Assembly: GCF_011421635.1 (NCBI RefSeq)
Contig: NZ_WTLI01000020.1
Location: 1 to 64,000 of the forward strand
DNA from: Paenibacillus turpanensis
GTDB taxonomy: Bacteria; Bacillota; Bacilli; Paenibacillales; YIM-B00363
Length of the DNA: 64,000 bases
Direction of reading: 5' to 3'
Shown one piece after another: positions 17,331-25,748 of the stretch; position 1 is the first letter of the stretch; each line of letters begins with the position of its first letter. The notes beneath the pieces were generated by a model. It saw only the letters and a list, made by a program, of their open reading frames with translations. It was not told the DNA's origin and did not search any database. A program made the translations under genes and the position numbers.

Positions 17331-18668
17331 ATGAGCGATTTCGGCTTTGAGTCGGTAACCAAGCACGAGCAAATTATTCGCCATATTGAACGGCTGAAGC
17401 CGGGGAATAAAATCTCCGTACGTAAAATCGCCCGGGACATGGAGGTCAGCGAAGGCACCGCATACCGTGCGATTAAAGAAGCGGAAAATATGGGCCTCGT
17501 CAGCACTGTAGAGCGGGTCGGCACCGTCCGGGTGGAAAAGCAAAAACGCAATAACATCGACAAGCTGACGTTCGCCGAGGTAGCAAACATCGTGGACGGA
17601 ACGGTGCTCGGCGGGGGAGAGGGCCTGCAAAAGACGCTCAACAAGTTTGTCATCGGCGCGATGCAAATAGAGGACATGGTGAAATATATCAGCAGCGGCG
17701 ATCTTTTGATCGTGGGCAACCGCATTCGGTCTCATGAGACGGCGCTGCACAACGGAGCGGGTGTGCTGGTGACCGGCGGCTTCGGAGCGGATGAGGATGC
17801 GATCGAATTGGCGAATGAAAAGCAGCTGCCGATCATTTCTTGCAGCTATGATACCTTCACCGTCGCTTCCATGATCAACCGCGCCATTTACGACCGATTA
17901 ATTAAGAAAAAAATAATGCTCGTCGAAGACATTGTTGCAGCTTCCCACGTCATGTTCTCGCTGAAAATCAGCCAAACGGCGGAAGACTGGCATAAAAAAA
18001 TGGAAGAGAGCGGGCACAGCCGGTATCCTGTTGTCGATGAATGGAATCGCGTAGTCGGGGTCATCACCTCGAAGGATGTTGTCGGTGCCCCTCGGGAAAC
18101 CTCCATTGAAAAGCTGATGACGCGGAATCCGCTGACGGTCTCTATGCAAACGTCCGTCGCTTCGGCGGCTCACATGATGGTGTGGGAGGGCATCGAAATT
18201 TTGCCCGTTATTGATTCGAACCGCAGGCTGGTCGGGGTGATTTCCAGGCAGGACGTGCTGCGGGGAATGCAGTTTATTCAAAAGCAGCCGCAAATCGGCG
18301 AAACGTTCGAGGATTTAATCTGGAGCGGATTCGAGGAGCTGCGCGACGAGCAGGGTCGCTCCGTGTTTGTCGGCACGATTACGCCGCAGATGACAAGCAA
18401 GCTCGGAACGGTATCGGAGGGCGTCCTGACGACGTTGATGACTCAGGCGGCCTTTAGGGTTGTAAAAAGGGTGAAGCGCGGCGATTTAGTGCTTGATAAT
18501 ATTTCGACTTATATGGTCCGGCCGCTGCAAATCGACAATGAAATTGAAATACGGCCCACCATTATTGAGGTGAGCCGCAAGTTCGGAAAAGTTGATGTAG
18601 AGGTATTTCACGGGGAAGCGCTCGTCTGCAAGGCGATGATGACAGCGCAGGTAATCGATCAAGCGTAA
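17331..18668 (+). CDS. ytoI: YtoI-like regulator: HTH, DRTGG, CBS pair, hot-dog domain
   Basis: A 445-residue multi-domain protein. Order: a winged helix-turn-helix (about 12-65, ISVRKIARDMEVSEGTAYRA), a DRTGG domain (about 70-190), two CBS motifs (about 195-310, VVGVITSKDVVGAPRE and LVGVISRQDVLRGMQ) that usually bind adenine nucleotides, and a C-terminal hot-dog fold (about 325-445). The same architecture is found in B. subtilis YtoI. The ATG at 17331 is preferred because AAAAGGTGG lies at good spacing; a GTG at 17322 would overlap that site. It is probably a ligand-responsive transcription regulator; the target is unknown. It is convergent with ytpI. Confidence 0.9.
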   Translation: MSDFGFESVTKHEQIIRHIERLKPGNKISVRKIARDMEVSEGTAYRAIKEAENMGLVSTVERVGTVRVEKQKRNNIDKLTFAEVANIVDGTVLGGGEGLQKTLNKFVIGAMQIEDMVKYISSGDLLIVGNRIRSHETALHNGAGVLVTGGFGADEDAIELANEKQLPIISCSYDTFTVASMINRAIYDRLIKKKIMLVEDIVAASHVMFSLKISQTAEDWHKKMEESGHSRYPVVDEWNRVVGVITSKDVVGAPRETSIEKLMTRNPLTVSMQTSVASAAHMMVWEGIEILPVIDSNRRLVGVISRQDVLRGMQFIQKQPQIGETFEDLIWSGFEELRDEQGRSVFVGTITPQMTSKLGTVSEGVLTTLMTQAAFRVVKRVKRGDLVLDNISTYMVRPLQIDNEIEIRPTIIEVSRKFGKVDVEVFHGEALVCKAMMTAQVIDQA

Positions 18669-18687
18669 AGCAGCGATGCCAACGTGA

Positions 18688-19008
18688 TTACTGTTGCTGT
18701 TGCTGCTTGTCCGCCGTCCGCAGCAGGCTGAGGTTGCGGATGCCTGCAAATAAATTAAACAGTCCGAGCAGCAGGAAGACGATCCCGACAACACTGCGCA
18801 CCTTCGATTCCTCGAACAGGACGAGCTGCACCGCAGAAACGGCGATCAGCATGCTGCCCATGCAAATGTTCATCTTCGAGGAAAGCTGCGCTTTCCGCGT
18901 CATATCTGCGGCACGCCGGGACATGACGCTGTAATAAATCGAAAGTGCAGAAAACACTGCAATCACAATAACTAAGATTCTTGATATCCATTCCAGCATC
19001 GCATTCAT
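18688..19008 (-). CDS. ytpI: YtpI family small membrane protein
   Basis: A 106-residue integral membrane protein with three predicted helices (about 7-27, 45-64, 72-92) and a Gln-rich C-terminus (KQQQQQ). Length, topology and position between ytoI and ytrI match YtpI of Bacillus. The first of two nearby ATGs has AAAGGATG close upstream; the second ATG, four codons on, is possible. Function unknown. Confidence 0.8.
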   Translation of the reverse strand: MNAMLEWISRILVIVIAVFSALSIYYSVMSRRAADMTRKAQLSSKMNICMGSMLIAVSAVQLVLFEESKVRSVVGIVFLLLGLFNLFAGIRNLSLLRTADKQQQQQ

Positions 19009-19047
19009 ACATCCTTTATCAGTGATAATCTCGTATATTGTACCAAA

Positions 19048-19533
19048 TTACGGAGAACTGCGCACGAACGGGTCGGCCGTTACCCAAACGTTCAGTTCGG
19101 AATAGATGACCGCAATATAGCGAAGCTTTACGGCGTAATCCTTGTCTTGGACGTCGTAATAGATGTCCTGAATCAGTCCTTCATAGAGGTCGGGGTAGAC
19201 GGCTGGTTTTCCAATGGCTGTTTTTAGGTCCTTGCGGATGCGTTCCTTTAGCACGCTCTCAACGGAGGGAACCAGCGGGTCGTGATTATCGGGACTCTGG
19301 ATATGAATAACGACGCTGGATACGGCGGTTTGCTTGTTGGTCTTCCGCTCTTTGTCCAGCTTATCCTTTAAATCCCTTAGCTCCGACTCCAGCGCCGAGT
19401 TCATCTCGACCACTAGATCAAAGTTATGGTGCAGGACCGCGTTGAACACCGCAGCGCCAACAACCATGCCGGCTAAAAACAAGCCGAAGCCTTGGAGCCA
19501 TTCCGCCGCTCTGCGAAGCTGGGGAACTCTCAT
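19048..19533 (-). CDS. ytrI: Sporulation membrane protein YtrI
   Basis: A 161-residue protein with one N-terminal membrane segment (about 14-35, LQGFGLFLAGMVVGAAVFNA), then a coiled-coil stretch (MNSALESELRDLKDKLDKER) and an extracytoplasmic domain. It follows ytrH by 6 bases on the same strand, as in B. subtilis, where ytrHI is transcribed by sigma-E and is needed for normal spore formation. GGGAGGAT precedes the start. The nrnA (ytqI) gene found next to ytrI in Bacillus is not at this place. Confidence 0.85.
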   Translation of the reverse strand: MRVPQLRRAAEWLQGFGLFLAGMVVGAAVFNAVLHHNFDLVVEMNSALESELRDLKDKLDKERKTNKQTAVSSVVIHIQSPDNHDPLVPSVESVLKERIRKDLKTAIGKPAVYPDLYEGLIQDIYYDVQDKDYAVKLRYIAVIYSELNVWVTADPFVRSSP

Positions 19534-19539
19534 CGGCCG

Positions 19540-19878
19540 CTATCCTCCCGTCCGGCATATCCAGCGGATCAGCTCATAGCCCATATGGGCTCCCATAAAG
19601 GCAACGCCGATATTGAGGAGCTGCTTTAGGACGATCGACATATGCCCGTCCAAAATATTGCTCTCGATCGCCCGGATGGGGTCGATCGTTCCGCCGATGG
19701 CGGCAACGACCGCCCAAATTTTTAAGGACTCCGAAATATTCGTCATCATCAGCTTCGGCGGCTGCAGCGTGAGCACGGCTCCGACCCCGACGAGCAGCGA
19801 TGCGCCGATAACGACTCCGAAAGCGACACAGAAGTCCATAATCGCTTTCGTTAGAAAATATACCATGCCCGAATTCAT
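19540..19878 (-). CDS. ytrH: Sporulation membrane protein YtrH
   Basis: A 112-residue protein with three predicted membrane helices (about 12-35, 50-70 and 80-103). The segment CVAFGVVIGASLLVGVGAVL followed by LQPPKLM is typical of YtrH. I chose the ATG at 19878 because GGGGGG lies 9 bases upstream and because a longer reading would start inside the promoter. A near-consensus sigma-E promoter is centred about 50 bases upstream, in line with mother-cell expression. It is divergent from dnaE. Confidence 0.87.
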   Translation of the reverse strand: MNSGMVYFLTKAIMDFCVAFGVVIGASLLVGVGAVLTLQPPKLMMTNISESLKIWAVVAAIGGTIDPIRAIESNILDGHMSIVLKQLLNIGVAFMGAHMGYELIRWICRTGG

Positions 19879-19915
19879 GCTCGGCCCCCCATTCCATGCA
19901 GGTTGTCCTTTGTAC

Positions 19916-19944
19916 AATGTATGGCAGGGGTTCGGGGGGTATTC
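19916..19944 (-). promoter_or_regulatory. Sigma-E type sporulation promoter of ytrHI
   Basis: Read on the minus strand, GAATACC, a 14-base spacer and CATACATT fit the sigma-E consensus (-10 CATACAnT) closely. The -10 lies about 38 bases before the ytrH start. In B. subtilis ytrHI is a sigma-E operon. Confidence 0.65.
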
Positions 19945-20023
19945 CATCTCCTTTAGTGGAATGTTACCGGCCGTTGGTTTATAATGAAAGGAACGTATGT
20001 TTGGTACGGAAGGGGCTGCGATT

Positions 20024-23000
20024 ATGGATTTTGTCCATCTGCATGTCCACAGCGAGTACAGCCTGCTGGACGGTGCCGCACGCGTACGCGACTTGGCGCG
20101 GACGGCCCGGGAGCAAGGGATGAAGGCAATTGCTCTTACCGATCATGGGGTGATGTACGGCGCGGTGGAGTTTTACCGGGCTTGTACGGAAGAAGGCATC
20201 AAGCCGATATTTGGCTGCGAAGCGTATATGACGACAGGCAGCATGGCGGATAAGGGCAATCGGAAGGACAATCCGATCTACCACTTGATTCTGCTGGCCG
20301 CAAATCCGGAAGGCTACCGCAATCTGCTGCGGTTATGCTCGGTTGCGCATTTGGAGGGGTTTCATTATAAGCCCCGCGTTGATTTGAAAGCACTTGAAAA
20401 GCATGCCGAGGGAATTATTTGTTTAAGCTCATGCATGGGCGGGGAAATCGCCCAATTGATCTTGGCGGACAAGCTGGAGGAAGCAAAGGCTGCTGCCGAG
20501 CGGTACAACCGGATATTCGAAGGCCGCTTTTATTTGGAGCTGCAGGATCACGGGCTGCTGGAGCAGAAGCGGGTTATGGAAGGAATTATGGACATTCACC
20601 GGCGCACGGGAATTCCCGTTGCCGCGACGAACGACGTTCACTATATTCGGCGCGAAGACAGCGCCGTTCAGGATGTGCTGCTGTGTATCGGCACAGGCAA
20701 GACCGTAGACGACGAGAGCCGGATGAAGATGGGGACCGACCAGCTTTATTTGAAAAGCCCGGCCGAAATGGAGCGTTTGTTCCGGCGCATCCCGGAGGCG
20801 CTGTCCAATACGGGCCGCATCGCCGATTTATGCAACGTCGAGCTTGAGCTGGGTAAGCCGCTGCTGCCGCGCTTTGAGCCTTTACCGGTTCATACTGCCA
20901 CCGCTGCGGATTATTTGGCACAGCTCTGCGCAGAAGGTCTGGTAAGCCGCTACGGCGGCCATCCGGAATGGGCGGACGGCGCGTTTCGCACGAATGCGGA
21001 GGAGCGGCTTGCGTACGAGCTTGAAGTGATTCATCGGATGGGCTACGACGATTATTTTTTAATTGTATGGGATTTTATACGTTACGCGCATGAGCAGGGC
21101 ATTGCCGTCGGGCCTGGCAGGGGCTCCTCAGCGGGCAGCCTTGTTGCTTATTGCCTGCGGATCACCGACGTTGATCCGCTGAAATACGGGCTGCTGTTCG
21201 AACGCTTCCTAAATCCGGAGCGGGTAACGATGCCCGATATCGATATCGATTTCAGCGATGAGCGCAGAGACGAAGTCATTGCCTATGTTTCGCGGAAGTA
21301 TGGGACGGACCGGGTGGCGCAAATTATTACCTTCGGGACGATGGCTGCGCGTGCAGCGGTTCGGGACGTGGGCCGCGTGCTCAATGTGCCGTTTGCCGAG
21401 GTGGATAAAGCGGCGAAGCTGATTCCCGGCGGTCCGGGCTGGACGCTTGCCGAGGCGCTGGAACAGGTGCCGGAACTGCGCGAGCTTGCTGCTAAGCAGC
21501 CGAAGGTGCAGGAGATGCTCGATATGGCGCGCAAGGTGGAGGGGTTTCCACGCCATGCGTCCACGCATGCGGCAGGGGTTGTCATTTCGCGCGATGCGCT
21601 GACGGATGTGGTGCCGCTTCAGGAAGGCACGGCAGGAACCGCGCTGACGCAATTTGCCATGGAGGATCTTGAGGCGATCGGTCTGCTCAAGATGGACTTT
21701 CTTGGTTTGCGCACGTTGTCCATTGTGGAACGAACGCTGCGCTGGGTTGCCGAAATGTACGGCGAGGCCATCGATGTGAAGGCGATTCCCGAGGAGGATG
21801 GCCCGACCTACGATATGCTCGGCCGGGGCGAAACGACGGGGCTGTTCCAGCTGGAATCGGCCGGCGTTCGCCGCGTGCTGCGCGAGCTGAAGCCGTCGCG
21901 GTTTGAAGATATCATATCGGTGCTGGCGCTTTATCGTCCGGGACCGATGGAATTTATACCGAAGTTTATCCGGGGCAAGCACGGTCTTGAAGAGGTGGAA
22001 TACCCTCATCCGTCGCTTGAGCCGATTTTAGCCGATACGTATGGAATTATCGTTTATCAGGAGCAGATTATGCAGATCGCTTCGCAGATGGCCGGCTTTC
22101 GCCTTGGCGAGGCCGATCTTCTCCGTCGCGCGGTCGGCAAGAAGAAGCGCGATATTCTCGACGGGGAGCGCGCCAAATTCGTGGCGGGCAGCGTCAGAAT
22201 GGGCTACACGGAAGCAGAGGCGGACCGCGTGTACGATATGATCGTACGCTTCGCCGATTACGGCTTCCCGCGCGCCCATGCTACCGCGTATGCGGTTCTT
22301 GCCTATCAGACGGCTTACCTGAAGGCGAACTATCCGGTGCCGTTCATGGCGTCGATGCTGACGGCCGTTACGGGCAATCACCGCAAGACGGCGGAGTACG
22401 TCGATGACTGCCGCAGGCTCGGCATTGCTGTACGTCCGCCGGATGTGAACGAAAGTGGCGTAACGTTTACGCCGGTTCCCGCCGCCGACGGCGGCAGGGG
22501 AGGAGCGATCCGCTTCGGGCTCGCTTCCGTCAAAAATGTCGGGGTGCAAGCGATCGAATCGATCTTGAAGGAACGCGCGAAGGGAGCGTTTACGTCGCTT
22601 GAGGATTTTTGCCGCCGCGTCGATTTGCGGGTGTGCAATAAGCGGGTTGTCGAATCGCTGCTGCTTTGCGGAGCGATGGACTCGTTATCCGGTCACCGTG
22701 CGCAAATGCTGGCGGTGCTGGACGATGCGCTGGAGGCGGCGGTCAAATGGAAGAAGGAGCGGGAGGATTTGCAGATTCAGCTGTTTGATCTCCCCGAGAA
22801 GGTCAATTGGATCCTAGATATTCCCGACGTTCGCGAGTTTACCCCGATGGAAAAGCTTGAGCTGGAGCGGGAGTACATCGGGATGTTTCTTTCTGGTCAT
22901 CCACTCGATGCGTACGCTGGTCTGCTCGAGAGCATTCCTTTCGCACCCCTGTATTCGCTCCCGGAGCTGGAGGACGGGAGTGAAGTGAGGGCTGCGGGCA

Positions 23001-23740
23001 TGATCGCCTCCTGCAAGCCGATTATGACCAAAAAGGGTCAGCCGATGGCGTTTCTGGAGCTGGAGGATCATGCCGATAAGGTTGAGGTCGTTGTTTTCCC
23101 CGAGCTGTGGAAGAGGGTATCGGAAACGGCGGCGAAGGGCTCTCTCGTTGCATTAAGGGCGAAGCTTCAGCTGAACGAGGAGGAAGTGAAGCTGATCGTG
23201 GAGCAGCTGGTGCCGCTGAGCGATCCCGATTTGGCGGCGAAGCTGCAGCCGAATCGGGCGCCTGGCCGAAGGCCGGCTCCGCCTTCGGCCAGGCAGGAAC
23301 GCCCGCAGGCCGCAGCGCCTGCAGCCGGCCGCACGGCTGAGCGCCCTGGCGCTCCGCAGCGCCAGGGGCAAGCGGCGCCGGGGCCAACAGGCGCTGCCGC
23401 CGACGCGGCCAACGCCAACGCTGCAGCCAGCGCTGGCAGCGTTCAGCCATCGCGCGCACCCGCCGACAAGAGCGGCGGCACAGCGGCTTCAATGAAACGA
23501 AACGCTCCCCTGAGCCAGCGCGTATATATAAAAATTACCGGGGACAAGGAAGACCAGGAAACGCTGCAGGCGCTGCAGACGCTGCTGTTTTCCCATAGCG
23601 GTCCCTTACCGGTGATGCTTTATTACGAGCGCGGTAAGAGGCTTCTGGAGCTTCCTGAGAAATACGCCGTCAAGCCGAATCCGCTTCTAATGGCACGAAT
23701 TGAGACGCTTTTCGGCAAAGGGTCAGCTCGTGTAAAATAG
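20024..23740 (+). CDS. dnaE: DNA polymerase III subunit alpha, DnaE type
   Basis: A 1,238-residue replicative polymerase. Domains in order: PHP (from residue 1, MDFVHLHVHSEYSLLDGA), palm with GPGRGSSAGSLVAYC and the catalytic PDIDIDF (about 404-410), then thumb and fingers, helix-hairpin-helix, and an OB domain (SEVRAAGMIASCKPIMTKKG). The start at 20024 matches the family's N-terminus; a longer frame adds nine residues without support. It is over 100 residues longer than B. subtilis DnaE (1,115). The extra length is mostly a low-complexity Ala/Pro/Gln/Arg linker of about 95 residues (bases 23,235-23,500) between the OB domain and a short C-terminal domain. It initiates DNA extension from RNA primers on the lagging strand in Firmicutes. 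Confidence 0.96.
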   Translation: MDFVHLHVHSEYSLLDGAARVRDLARTAREQGMKAIALTDHGVMYGAVEFYRACTEEGIKPIFGCEAYMTTGSMADKGNRKDNPIYHLILLAANPEGYRNLLRLCSVAHLEGFHYKPRVDLKALEKHAEGIICLSSCMGGEIAQLILADKLEEAKAAAERYNRIFEGRFYLELQDHGLLEQKRVMEGIMDIHRRTGIPVAATNDVHYIRREDSAVQDVLLCIGTGKTVDDESRMKMGTDQLYLKSPAEMERLFRRIPEALSNTGRIADLCNVELELGKPLLPRFEPLPVHTATAADYLAQLCAEGLVSRYGGHPEWADGAFRTNAEERLAYELEVIHRMGYDDYFLIVWDFIRYAHEQGIAVGPGRGSSAGSLVAYCLRITDVDPLKYGLLFERFLNPERVTMPDIDIDFSDERRDEVIAYVSRKYGTDRVAQIITFGTMAARAAVRDVGRVLNVPFAEVDKAAKLIPGGPGWTLAEALEQVPELRELAAKQPKVQEMLDMARKVEGFPRHASTHAAGVVISRDALTDVVPLQEGTAGTALTQFAMEDLEAIGLLKMDFLGLRTLSIVERTLRWVAEMYGEAIDVKAIPEEDGPTYDMLGRGETTGLFQLESAGVRRVLRELKPSRFEDIISVLALYRPGPMEFIPKFIRGKHGLEEVEYPHPSLEPILADTYGIIVYQEQIMQIASQMAGFRLGEADLLRRAVGKKKRDILDGERAKFVAGSVRMGYTEAEADRVYDMIVRFADYGFPRAHATAYAVLAYQTAYLKANYPVPFMASMLTAVTGNHRKTAEYVDDCRRLGIAVRPPDVNESGVTFTPVPAADGGRGGAIRFGLASVKNVGVQAIESILKERAKGAFTSLEDFCRRVDLRVCNKRVVESLLLCGAMDSLSGHRAQMLAVLDDALEAAVKWKKEREDLQIQLFDLPEKVNWILDIPDVREFTPMEKLELEREYIGMFLSGHPLDAYAGLLESIPFAPLYSLPELEDGSEVRAAGMIASCKPIMTKKGQPMAFLELEDHADKVEVVVFPELWKRVSETAAKGSLVALRAKLQLNEEEVKLIVEQLVPLSDPDLAAKLQPNRAPGRRPAPPSARQERPQAAAPAAGRTAERPGAPQRQGQAAPGPTGAAADAANANAAASAGSVQPSRAPADKSGGTAASMKRNAPLSQRVYIKITGDKEDQETLQALQTLLFSHSGPLPVMLYYERGKRLLELPEKYAVKPNPLLMARIETLFGKGSARVK
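23258..23440 (+). repeat. Cluster of GC-rich palindromes inside the dnaE linker
   Basis: Three inverted repeats lie in the linker coding sequence. GCCTGGCCGAAGGC pairs with GCCTTCGGCCAGGC (23261-23295). GCCCTGGCGCT pairs with AGCGCCAGGGGC (about 23343-23370). CCAGCGCTGG with GCTG/CAGC flanks lies near 23422-23440. They are translated as Ala/Pro/Arg-rich sequence. Confidence 0.7.
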
Positions 23741-23777
23741 AAGTAAAGCTCAAACTTGGAAAGGAGCGCCATAGGCA

Positions 23778-24329
23778 ATGACAACTGCAAAGGTTATCAA
23801 AGAAGTGCTGAACTGGGTAAAGCTGCTGGCGATTGCGCTGATCATCTCGGTCGTAGTGAATGCCTTTTTGCTGCAGCCGTATCAGGTGAAGGGCCATTCA
23901 ATGGAACCAAGCTATGACGACAGCGACTATACGATGGTATGGAAGCCTCAGGATCGATACGAGTACGGTGAGGTTGTTATTGTGGACCGGCGAATCGACC
24001 GTGAACGGCAATGGCTGGACCGCTTCGTAGAGCACCCGATTATTCAGCGTGTCTTCCGTACAGAGGACGACAACTTGATTATTAAGCGCGTGGTCGGTCA
24101 GGCCGGTGATGTTCTTGAATTCAAAGGGAACCAGCTGTTCCGAAATGGTGAATTGCTCCAAGAGGATTACATTAAAGAGGAAATGTATGGAAACCCCGAT
24201 CAAACCGTAACCGTACCGGACGGCCATATTTACGTAATGGGAGATAACCGCAATCACAGCTCGGACAGCAGAGCGATTGGAAGCATTCCGTTAACGCATG
24301 TATTAGGCAAAGTCATTTTTCATAAATAA
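23778..24329 (+). CDS. sipS: Type I signal peptidase
   Basis: A 183-residue membrane-bound protease that removes signal peptides from secreted proteins. An N-terminal anchor (about 13-32) precedes the catalytic Ser41 (GHSMEPS) and Lys103 (NLIIKRVVGQAGD). The conserved box GDNRNHSSDSR (about 155-165) is also present. The length is typical of Gram-positive enzymes with a single N-terminal anchor. The ATG at 23778 is preceded by AAAGGAG at a somewhat long spacing of about 12 bases. A strong terminator follows. The exact paralogue letter is not certain. Confidence 0.94.
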   Translation: MTTAKVIKEVLNWVKLLAIALIISVVVNAFLLQPYQVKGHSMEPSYDDSDYTMVWKPQDRYEYGEVVIVDRRIDRERQWLDRFVEHPIIQRVFRTEDDNLIIKRVVGQAGDVLEFKGNQLFRNGELLQEDYIKEEMYGNPDQTVTVPDGHIYVMGDNRNHSSDSRAIGSIPLTHVLGKVIFHK

Positions 24330-24349
24330 ATATCGGACAAGAACACAGC

Positions 24350-24389
24350 AAAAAGCGAAGCTCCGCAACTTGGAGTCTTCGCTTTTTTT
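24350..24389. terminator. Terminator after signal peptidase gene
   Basis: AAAAAGCGAAG pairs with CTTCGCTTTTT, with an inner CTCC/GGAG pairing, followed by T7. It can also serve the convergent kinase gene, since the minus strand shows an equivalent T-run. Confidence 0.88.
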
Positions 24390-24426
24390 CATGGATATAG
24401 ATTGGATGAGTGGTTAGCACTGCAAA

Positions 24427-25599
24427 TCAGGAAGCTTCGACAGGCGTCTGACAGCTTCCGCAATTTTTGACTAGGGATAATACGAATTTGGTTTTTCCGG
24501 GCTCGCTCATACACGTAATGTCGCCTACATTTTTGCTCATAATTTGCTTGCAAATCGCTAGGCCGAGTCCTGTCCCGGATTCCTTTGACGTGACGAAGGG
24601 GGTAAAAAGACTGTTCCTCAGCTCTTCCGGGATCCCGGGGCCGTTGTCCATAATCTCGATGTAGTAGTTGACTTCATCTTCCGCAGTATGAATGGAAAGA
24701 ATTTTATCCCCTTTATTTTGCGCAAGGGCATCGATACTGTTGTGGATAACATTACTCAGCACTTGCTGAAGCCCTACCTTTTGAATCGTGATCGTGAAGT
24801 TAAGCTGCAAATTGAGCTTGACGACGATGGATTCGCTGTTCAGCCTCGGACCGCTGAGATCAAGCACCGATTCAATCACTTCTGTACAGTCGCAGACAAT
24901 AAAGGGCTCGTCTACACCGCTGTTTTTCGAAAAGCTTAAAAAGCTCGTGATCTGGCTGTACAGGTTGCGGAATTCTTCCTTCACGACGGCAAGATAGGAT
25001 TTGATTTTTCGCGTATTCGACGGTTCTTGATCGATGACGGACTCTATCAGCTTTATGAAGCCTTCCATAGCAAACAGTGGATTTCGCAGCTCATGGGCCA
25101 TGCTTGCCGACATTTTGCCCAGGAGCTGAAGCCGATCATTATGAAGCATGCTGATCGTTTCCTCCTGTCTGGCCGCAAGCGTATTGGAACGCTCCCAATA
25201 AATTTCACCGATCTTCTGCTGCAACTCGTCGATCCGGCTGTTGATCTGCGAATAAACATCCATAACTTCCGTAATTGAAACGGGAACTGATTCTAAGAAG
25301 CGTTTTAAAATGAAAGTGAAGGATTTTCTCCAAATATGCGAGCTGCTCAAAAGATGAGTGAGCGGAGTGCCTTGTTCCGCGTGATACTGGCTCATTCGTG
25401 GGATGATTGGGAAAAGCGGGTGCTCAACCACGGGAATTGTAAGATCGATAACGAGGTCAAAGTAGCTGTCCCCGTTTTCTTCTAAACGATCCAGATCGTA
25501 GCGGCCCGGGTATTGCCCGGAAATTTCCGATAGCCAATATTCGATGACATCCGATTTGTGCTGGCGGATAAACGTATAAAGCCACTGGTAAGCACTCAA
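24427..25599 (-). CDS. Cytoplasmic sensor histidine kinase, sporulation-kinase like
   Basis: A 390-residue kinase without membrane segments. An N-terminal helical sensor region (about 1-130, SAYQWLYTFIRQHKSDVIEY onwards, RsbR-N/globin-like in character) leads through a coiled coil into the HisKA box KMSASMAHELRNPLFAMEGF (phospho-acceptor His169). An HATPase domain follows with NVIHNSIDAL, DNGPGIP and GTGLGLAICKQI. I chose a TTG at 25599 with AGGGAACC upstream because the longer frame would run through the terminator of the preceding gene. The lack of an adjacent response regulator makes it an orphan kinase, as are Spo0A phosphorelay kinases; that role is inferred. Confidence 0.85.
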   Translation of the reverse strand: MSAYQWLYTFIRQHKSDVIEYWLSEISGQYPGRYDLDRLEENGDSYFDLVIDLTIPVVEHPLFPIIPRMSQYHAEQGTPLTHLLSSSHIWRKSFTFILKRFLESVPVSITEVMDVYSQINSRIDELQQKIGEIYWERSNTLAARQEETISMLHNDRLQLLGKMSASMAHELRNPLFAMEGFIKLIESVIDQEPSNTRKIKSYLAVVKEEFRNLYSQITSFLSFSKNSGVDEPFIVCDCTEVIESVLDLSGPRLNSESIVVKLNLQLNFTITIQKVGLQQVLSNVIHNSIDALAQNKGDKILSIHTAEDEVNYYIEIMDNGPGIPEELRNSLFTPFVTSKESGTGLGLAICKQIMSKNVGDITCMSEPGKTKFVLSLVKNCGSCQTPVEAS

Positions 25600-25699
25600 A
25601 ATAGGTTCCCTGCCTTTATGATCATGTACAGCGATCGCGTCATTGCATTTCACTTTATCATAACAGAGGATTGCAAATTGTCCCAGCGATATAAACTGC

Positions 25700-25726
25700 A
25701 AAAAAGGAAGCGGGGTCGCTTCCTTT
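25700..25726 (-). terminator. Terminator of the minus-strand HAD gene
   Basis: On the minus strand AAAGGAAGCG pairs with CGCTTCCTTT (loop of 4) and is followed by six T. It lies 23 bases after the HAD stop codon and upstream of the kinase start. Confidence 0.85.
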
Positions 25727-25748
25727 ACTACCTTCAATATGAATAGGT

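Noticed and set aside
21209-22009. 266-codon open frame on the minus strand inside dnaE
   Set aside because: Arg/His-rich shadow of a high-GC gene on the other strand; dnaE is certain here.
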